A DNA stretch of 64,000 nucleotides from Flavobacterium sp. Root420 (GTDB taxonomy: Bacteria > Bacteroidota > Bacteroidia > Flavobacteriales > Flavobacteriaceae), in NCBI RefSeq assembly GCF_001427905.1, contig NZ_LMEF01000033.1, forward strand, positions 124,001-188,000, written 5' to 3'. The notes beneath the pieces were generated by a model. It was given only the letters and a program-made list of their open reading frames with translations. It did no database searches and was not told the origin of the DNA. Below are positions 59,806 through 64,000 of this stretch, in pieces. The number at the start of each line of letters is the position of its first letter. The stretch's first letter is position 1. A program made the position numbers and the translations under genes.

Positions 59806-60342
59806 GTGATAAACGAAACTATAATTTCTAACTGCAAAAAAATGCACCGTGATGCCCAGCGTCAGGTGTATGAGCATATGGCTCCAAAATTGTATCGCGT
59901 TTGCAAACGGTACCTAAAAAAGGAAGAAGAAATTGAAGAAGCTATGGCCGACGCTTTTTACACTGTTTTTACCAAACTGGAACAGCTTAAAGAACCAAAA
60001 GCTTTTGAGGCCTGGGCTCGCAAAATAACCGTCAATCACTGTTTGGCAGCGATCAAGAAAAACACCAATTTCAATATGTATCTTGATGATGTCAAATTGC
60101 TGTCACAACCTTTTACAGATGAAATCAATTCTCTTGAAGAAGAAGATTTACTCAATTTACTAAACCATATTCCGGACGGTTGCAAAACTGTTTTTAACCT
60201 TTTTGTTATTGAAGGTTTTGGGCACAAAGAAATTGCAGCGATGCTGAATATTTCTGAAGGCACCTCAAAATCACAATTGAATGCGGCTAAAACCAAGCTG
60301 AAGGAATTAGTAAACAAATTGTATTATCAAAAAGCAAAGTAG
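59806..60342 (+). CDS. ECF-type RNA polymerase sigma factor
   Basis: 178 residues from a GTG start. Region 2: RQVYEHMAPKLYRVCKRYLKKEEEIEEAMADAFYTVFTKLEQL. Region 4: LLNHIPDGCKTVFNLFVIEGFGHKEIAAMLNISEGTSKSQL, with the usual helix-turn-helix. It directs polymerase to envelope or stress genes when released by its anti-sigma factor, which starts 2 nt after its stop. Confidence 0.92.
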   Translation: MINETIISNCKKMHRDAQRQVYEHMAPKLYRVCKRYLKKEEEIEEAMADAFYTVFTKLEQLKEPKAFEAWARKITVNHCLAAIKKNTNFNMYLDDVKLLSQPFTDEINSLEEEDLLNLLNHIPDGCKTVFNLFVIEGFGHKEIAAMLNISEGTSKSQLNAAKTKLKELVNKLYYQKAK

Positions 60343-60344
60343 TC

Positions 60345-61307
60345 ATGGACAATCAAGATAAAATATTCGATAAATTTAAAGAAGCCGCCCACAACTCGGA
60401 ACAAAAAGACTTTCCGGGAATGGACAAAGTCTGGGCGCGCGTTGAAGAGAAACTGGACAAAAAAGAAGACAAAAAAGCCATTTCATTATGGAAAAAAATT
60501 GCCATTGCTGCATCCCTTTTATTACTTATTTCTTTAGGGGCACAATTTTTTAAAACCAACCAAAACACTACAATTCAAACTCCCAAAGTTGTAGTAAATG
60601 AAAAGGAAAAAGAAGTGATTGAGAATTCAGAAATACAAAAAGATGCAGTTGCTGTCGAAGATTCAAAACTAATTCCGAAAGCTGAAGCTGTCAAAATTTT
60701 AGACGAACAAATAAAAGAACAGCAAACTACAGTTGCAAATACAGAGCAAATTTCACCTGTACAAGCAGTTGGTTCAGGAACAGCTTCTATGCCTGTTTAT
60801 GAAGAAGCCAACACACCAATTTCGGAATCTGTTTCTTCAGGTTTTGTTAATGACGAAGAACGTTCAGTTGAAAAAGATAAAGTTGCTGATTTTGGTTATT
60901 CAAAAAAGGTAGAAAGAGAAGCTTTTGCCGCAAAAGCCGGACAACAAGCTGAACGAGCTAAAAAAAGCACACCTTTGGTTATCTTAAACGGAAAAGCATT
61001 GTCTCATAGCAACGATGCAAAAAGAGATGAAATGATGCAGGCAGAACTTTCAAACCTACAACCCGAAAACGTAGAATCGTTAGTAGTTCTAGACGAACCT
61101 TTGTACATTATTGATGGTGTCTATTATTCAGAAAATGATTTATTCGGAGATAATCCTACGAGTCCGTATGCGCCTTTAAACAAACAAGAAATCAAAACCA
61201 TTACTATTCTTCAGGATTTGGAAGCTGTTGCAAAATATGGCGAAAAAGGTAAAAAAGGAGTTGTTATTATTACAACCAAAAACGGAAAACCTACCGAGAA
61301 AAAATAA
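60345..61307 (+). CDS. Membrane anti-sigma factor with TonB-plug-like periplasmic module
   Basis: 320 residues. N-terminal cytosolic region (1-50) for sigma binding, one helix (about 51-68), then a Lys/Glu/Gln-rich periplasmic spacer (70-205). The C-terminal part shows PLYIIDGVYY, EIKTITILQD, AVAKYGEKGKKGVVIITTK (252-312), which copies the plug-domain signature of SusC-type receptors (LDGV..I.VLKD..A..YG..G..GVI.ITTK). A weaker first repeat lies at 210-250 (PLVILNGKAL, ENVESLVVLD). See findings. Confidence 0.8.
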   Translation: MDNQDKIFDKFKEAAHNSEQKDFPGMDKVWARVEEKLDKKEDKKAISLWKKIAIAASLLLLISLGAQFFKTNQNTTIQTPKVVVNEKEKEVIENSEIQKDAVAVEDSKLIPKAEAVKILDEQIKEQQTTVANTEQISPVQAVGSGTASMPVYEEANTPISESVSSGFVNDEERSVEKDKVADFGYSKKVEREAFAAKAGQQAERAKKSTPLVILNGKALSHSNDAKRDEMMQAELSNLQPENVESLVVLDEPLYIIDGVYYSENDLFGDNPTSPYAPLNKQEIKTITILQDLEAVAKYGEKGKKGVVIITTKNGKPTEKK

Positions 61308-61318
61308 TCTTATTTAGA

Positions 61319-61351
61319 AATCTTTGTCAAGTTTAAAACTTGACAAAGATT
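61319..61351. repeat. Perfect 16-bp hairpin after the anti-sigma gene
   Basis: AATCTTTGTCAAGTTT and its exact complement (61336-61351) face each other with one base between. It lies between the anti-sigma gene and the small secreted plug protein gene. Confidence 0.8.
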
Positions 61352-61382
61352 ACTTCCAACATCAATCTTAAAAATCACTTTC

Positions 61383-61724
61383 ATGAAAAATGTAAAAATT
61401 ATTTCATTAGGCATTGCTATGCTTATTTGTTTCATAACTAACGCACAAGAGAAAACAAATTCTGATACAATTTCTAAAGAAACTAAATCTACCGGAATCA
61501 TCATTTGTGCTCCGTCGAGATCTGTTCTTAATGAACCTTTGTATATTTTGGATGGAGTTGTAATAAATTCTAAACAGCTTTCTATAATCAATCCAAATGA
61601 TATTCAAGATATAAAAGTTCTAAAAGATGCTCAAGCTACTTCGCCTTATGGAAGTCAAGGCAGAAACGGAATAATTATTATTACAACAAAAAAGAAGTAC
61701 AATCAAAACAATACTGAAGAATAA
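61383..61724 (+). CDS. Small secreted protein with stand-alone TonB-plug-like domain
   Basis: 113 residues. Signal peptide with helix GIAMLICFITNAQ. The mature part (50-103) reads PLYILDGVVIN, NPNDIQDIKVLKDAQATSPYGSQGRNGIIIITTKKK, the SusC plug signature without a barrel. It is next to the anti-sigma gene that carries the same module. It may be a soluble ligand or decoy in the same signal path; this is inferred. Confidence 0.78.
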   Translation: MKNVKIISLGIAMLICFITNAQEKTNSDTISKETKSTGIIICAPSRSVLNEPLYILDGVVINSKQLSIINPNDIQDIKVLKDAQATSPYGSQGRNGIIIITTKKKYNQNNTEE

Positions 61725-61770
61725 AATCGATTTAGAACATAATTCATCAAATTATTAACCAATATTTATT

Positions 61771-61778
61771 TACATTTG
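61771..61778 (+). promoter_or_regulatory. -7 promoter element
   Basis: TACATTTG, an exact match, 62 nt before the ATG at 61841. An earlier TTG (61787) would fall in the 5' leader. Confidence 0.45.
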
Positions 61779-61840
61779 AACTTCTTTTGAAAAATCATTC
61801 AAAAGTCATTCTAGTACAAATTAATTTCAAACAAAATTTC

Positions 61841-62428
61841 ATGAACTCTATTTTAAATCAGAATTTATTTCTTGTAAAAGAACACGTTGGAATGTTTAAA
61901 GCCGCTAACAATTATGACATTTACGACCCGGAAAGTAATCAAATCATAATGAATTGCAGAGAAAACAATTTGGGATTCTTCACTAAAATGTTACGTTTCA
62001 GCGAGTATAAAAGAATGACTCCTTTTAATATTGAAATTACAACTGCATCTGGCGAAAAAATAATTGCCGTAAAGCGTGGTATCGCAATTTTTCGTTCTAC
62101 TGTTGAAATTTTTGATGAGAAAGATCGCCTGGTTGGAACCTTCAAACAAAAATTCTTTTCTATTGGAGGCAAATTTGAGATTTTAGATAAAAATGAAAAA
62201 CCGGTTGCGACACTGCAGGGAAAATGGACGGGTTGGGATTTTAAATTCAGCCATGAAAATAAACAGCTTGCTCAGGTAAGTAAAAAATGGGCCGGAATGG
62301 GCAAAGAGTTTTTTACCAGCGCCGATAATTATGTATTGCAAATCGAAGAAACTGTAGCGCAGGACAGTCCGCTAAGACAATTAATTTTGGCTGCTGTAAT
62401 GTGTATCGATATGGTTCTGAAAGAATAA
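61841..62428 (+). CDS. LURP-one-related/scramblase-like protein
   Basis: 195 residues from the ATG at 61841 (MNSILNQNLFLVKEHVG). Twelve-strand-like pattern with YDIYDPESNQII, VEIFDEKDRLVGTFKQKFF and GKFEILDKNEKPVATL, matching the LOR/Tubby-like C-terminal fold. A short hydrophobic stretch ends the protein (ILAAVMCIDMVL). Family members bind lipid membranes; function here unknown. Confidence 0.78.
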   Translation: MNSILNQNLFLVKEHVGMFKAANNYDIYDPESNQIIMNCRENNLGFFTKMLRFSEYKRMTPFNIEITTASGEKIIAVKRGIAIFRSTVEIFDEKDRLVGTFKQKFFSIGGKFEILDKNEKPVATLQGKWTGWDFKFSHENKQLAQVSKKWAGMGKEFFTSADNYVLQIEETVAQDSPLRQLILAAVMCIDMVLKE

Positions 62429-62489
62429 AAAAGTTGTTAAACTTAGATTAAGAAAACATTTAAAGCATTATTTTAGGAAGCAAAAACTG

Positions 62490-62497
62490 TATTTTTG
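62490..62497 (+). promoter_or_regulatory. -7 promoter element of the SDR gene
   Basis: TATTTTTG, an exact match, 43 nt before the ATG at 62540. Confidence 0.5.
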
Positions 62498-62539
62498 TGT
62501 ATCTAAAATGATGCTTTCTGCATTTCTAAAAATACTATC

Positions 62540-63256
62540 ATGACAGACTTAAAAAATAAAAATGCCCTAATTACAGGAGCTGGAAAAGGAATTGGAAAAG
62601 CGATTGCAATTGCTTTAGCAAAAGAAGGCGTAAACGTAATTTTAGTTTCAAGAACCCAAACCGACATCGATCAATTGGCTGATGAAGCATCTAATTTAGG
62701 TGTAAAATCCTTGGCTTTGGCTGCAGACGTTTCAGATATGGATTCTATAAATAGTGCGGTAGAAAAAGCATTAGCCAAATTTAAAACAATAGATATCTTA
62801 ATCAACAATGCCGGAATTGCTGCTTTTGGAAAATTCATGGAATTAGAACCAACAGAATGGGAAAAAATCATTCAGGTGAATTTAATGGGAACTTATTATA
62901 CAACTCGTGCCGTTATTCCAAATATGATTGAAAGACAAACTGGTGATATTATCAATATTTCGTCAACGGCGGGATTAAACGGAAATGCATTAACAAGTGC
63001 GTACAGCGCCTCTAAATTTGCCGTTTTAGGATTAACCGATTCTTTAATGCAGGAAATGAGAAAACACAATATTCGTGTTTCGGCACTGACACCAAGCACT
63101 GTTGCTACTGACATGGCAAAAGATTTAAACTTAACAGACGGTAACCCTGAAAAAGTGATGCAGTCTGAAGATATCGCAGAACTATTAATTGCTCAGCTTA
63201 AATTAAACCGCAGAGTATTTATCAAAAATAGCAGTATTTGGTCTACTAACCCTTAA
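62540..63256 (+). CDS. Short-chain dehydrogenase/reductase (3-ketoacyl-ACP reductase-like)
   Basis: 238 residues. NAD(P) motif ITGAGKGIGKAIA, NNAG (ILINNAG), catalytic Ser in ISSTAG, and Tyr/Lys in YSASK. All catalytic residues are present, unlike the 27495 SDR. It probably reduces a ketoacyl or sugar-like substrate with NADPH. Monocistronic. Confidence 0.9.
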   Translation: MTDLKNKNALITGAGKGIGKAIAIALAKEGVNVILVSRTQTDIDQLADEASNLGVKSLALAADVSDMDSINSAVEKALAKFKTIDILINNAGIAAFGKFMELEPTEWEKIIQVNLMGTYYTTRAVIPNMIERQTGDIINISSTAGLNGNALTSAYSASKFAVLGLTDSLMQEMRKHNIRVSALTPSTVATDMAKDLNLTDGNPEKVMQSEDIAELLIAQLKLNRRVFIKNSSIWSTNP

Positions 63257-63257
63257 A

Positions 63258-63338
63258 AAATAAATTCCAAATTTTAAATTCCAAATTCCAAGTATAGTTG
63301 AAATTGGAATTTGGATTTTTACTCTTGGAATTTTAAAA
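63258..63338. repeat. Intergenic word-repeat (AAATTCCAA / TTGGAATTT)
   Basis: AAATTCCAAATTCCAAG on the left and TTGGAATTTGGA, TTGGAATTTT on the right give inverted symmetry. Another member of the spacer repeats. Confidence 0.6.
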
Positions 63339-63344
63339 AAAAAT

Positions 63345-63857
63345 ATGATGGAACAACATTTAAGACAATTAATTGCAATAGAATTCACCGATAAAAAAGA
63401 AATTTTCACTGGATTCCTTATTGATTATTCTGATGACTGGATTTTACTTCGAAACAATCCCGTTGATTATATTTTGGATGGTTTTGTGATTCTGAAAAAT
63501 AAAAATATAGAAGCAATCCACAGAGATGAGGATCTTGCATTTACCGAAAAAGTAATCCGATTAAAAGGTTTAAAAACAAATGCCGAAGATATTATCCCAA
63601 TTAGAGATTTAGCTTCTATTGTAAGCTTTTTAACCAATAAATATGGCATTTTTCAAATTTCAAAAAAATCGGCTAAATCAGCTTATTTAGGAAAACTTCT
63701 TGAGTTGAATACTGAAGAATTAACTATTGATTTTCTGGATACAAGAGGTCAGTTTGGAGGTGAATTAAGTTTCAATCCGGAAAAAATCAGAGTTATTGAA
63801 TTTGATACGGATTATATCAATTCACTGAAATTGGTTATTCCGGAGAATCAGAAATAG
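63345..63857 (+). CDS. Hypothetical protein, 170 residues
   Basis: MMEQHLRQLIAIEFTDKKEIFTGFLIDYSDDWILLRNNP. Cytosolic, with an N-terminal SH3/Lsm-like feel (Gly-Phe, D.W.LL, NPVDYILDGFVILK). Repeats of the IEFD/ILLR type continue to the end. I cannot name the family. A strong hairpin terminator follows. Confidence 0.68.
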   Translation: MMEQHLRQLIAIEFTDKKEIFTGFLIDYSDDWILLRNNPVDYILDGFVILKNKNIEAIHRDEDLAFTEKVIRLKGLKTNAEDIIPIRDLASIVSFLTNKYGIFQISKKSAKSAYLGKLLELNTEELTIDFLDTRGQFGGELSFNPEKIRVIEFDTDYINSLKLVIPENQK

Positions 63858-63871
63858 AGATTATTATTTAT

Positions 63872-63902
63872 AGAAAAAGCCCTTTTAAAAGGGCTTTTCT
63901 GT
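63872..63902 (+). terminator. Terminator of the 63345 gene
   Basis: AAAAGCCCTTTT pairs with AAAAGGGCTTTT, followed by CTGTTTT. Confidence 0.85.
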
Positions 63903-63913
63903 TTTCTGTTATT

Positions 63914-64000
63914 TGTCACCCTGACGGAGGAAGGATCACACAAGAAATTCCGCATAGTAATTCTCCAATCTTTGTCGAGCTACTCGTGTGATCCTTCCTC
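63914..64000. repeat. Repeat element with perfect 15-bp inverted ends, cut by the window edge
   Basis: GAGGAAGGATCACAC (63927-63941) and its reverse complement (63986-64000) frame 44 nt of unrelated DNA. It is preceded by GTCACCCTGACG. Whether a mirror of that block lies past the edge cannot be seen. The form is common in flavobacterial spacers. Confidence 0.75.

Noticed and set aside
1..64000. CRISPR, IS element, prophage, tRNA or rRNA
   Set aside because: No direct-repeat arrays with spacers, no transposase or integrase frames, and no cloverleaf or rRNA-like segments seen by eye; a covariance-model search would be needed to rule out small RNAs.

Overview
The window is a piece of an AT-rich chromosome from a member of the Bacteroidota, most likely Flavobacterium or a close relative. 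Four things point there. Promoters match the Bacteroidota consensus (TTTG about 19-20 nt before TAnnTTTG), and genes start without Shine-Dalgarno boxes. A gliding-motility-type (type B) T9SS sorting domain, a bacillithiol enzyme (BshC) and a long Bacteroidota-type SecA are present. Lipoproteins with a Cys right after the signal peptide are frequent. Many intergenic spaces carry word-like inverted repeats. I see no rRNA, tRNA, CRISPR array, prophage, transposase or replication origin, so this is mostly core genome. No large defence or biosynthetic island is visible.

Layout. 1-9.4 kb: 3' end of a large T9SS-secreted protein, an MHS-type transporter, bshC, a DUF5009-type membrane acyltransferase, ndk facing a DUF721 gene plus lipoprotein, and a serine-hydrolase lipoprotein. 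9.4-13.3 kb: a minus-strand block rpmB-rpmG-DUF4295-ftsY, then a 59-residue membrane protein and an archaemetzincin-like lipoprotein, preceded by cinA. 13.5-19.4 kb: minus-strand Hpt, FAH-family hydrolase, DEDDh exonuclease, E2 acyltransferase, glycosyltransferase and a BamA-like barrel whose signal peptide is frameshifted. 19.5-30.7 kb: secreted unknowns, a second DUF5009-type protein, a CpsB-type phosphatase and undecaprenyl-phosphate sugar transferase pair for exopolysaccharide, an ABC-F protein, an FKBP lipoprotein, an unusual zinc-ribbon SDR, a methyltransferase and a lipoprotein. 31-36.2 kb: a LolD-like ATPase, a cobalamin adenosyltransferase, DUF2795 and secA. 36.3-42.3 kb: a metal or siderophore uptake cluster (small Cys protein, TonB-dependent receptor, PepSY protein), then DUF2306 and YARHG genes. 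42.4-50.3 kb: an RNA methyltransferase, sirtuin, sterol-desaturase-like enzyme, purB, a Kef-type antiporter, a 1-Cys peroxiredoxin and an AEC transporter. 50.5-59.5 kb: an Rrf2 regulator with an NAD(P)-binding partner gene, meaB, an LTA-synthase-like sulfatase, MATE, a small barrel, PPK2 and a propeller-like protein. 59.8-64 kb: an ECF sigma and anti-sigma pair with TonB-plug-like modules, a LURP-one-like protein, an SDR and a hypothetical gene.

The most interesting points are as follows. (1) A sigma/anti-sigma/secreted-protein trio repeats a TonB-receptor plug-like module outside any receptor. (2) A nearly identical 19-nt palindrome-like box lies before both the Rrf2 gene and the neighbouring NAD(P)-binding gene. 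(3) Long perfect inverted repeats reach into both stop codons of convergent gene pairs. (4) A 7-A homopolymer frameshift separates a signal peptide from its barrel protein. (5) Several apparent N-terminal extensions are really promoter or repeat DNA, so those starts are corrected here.
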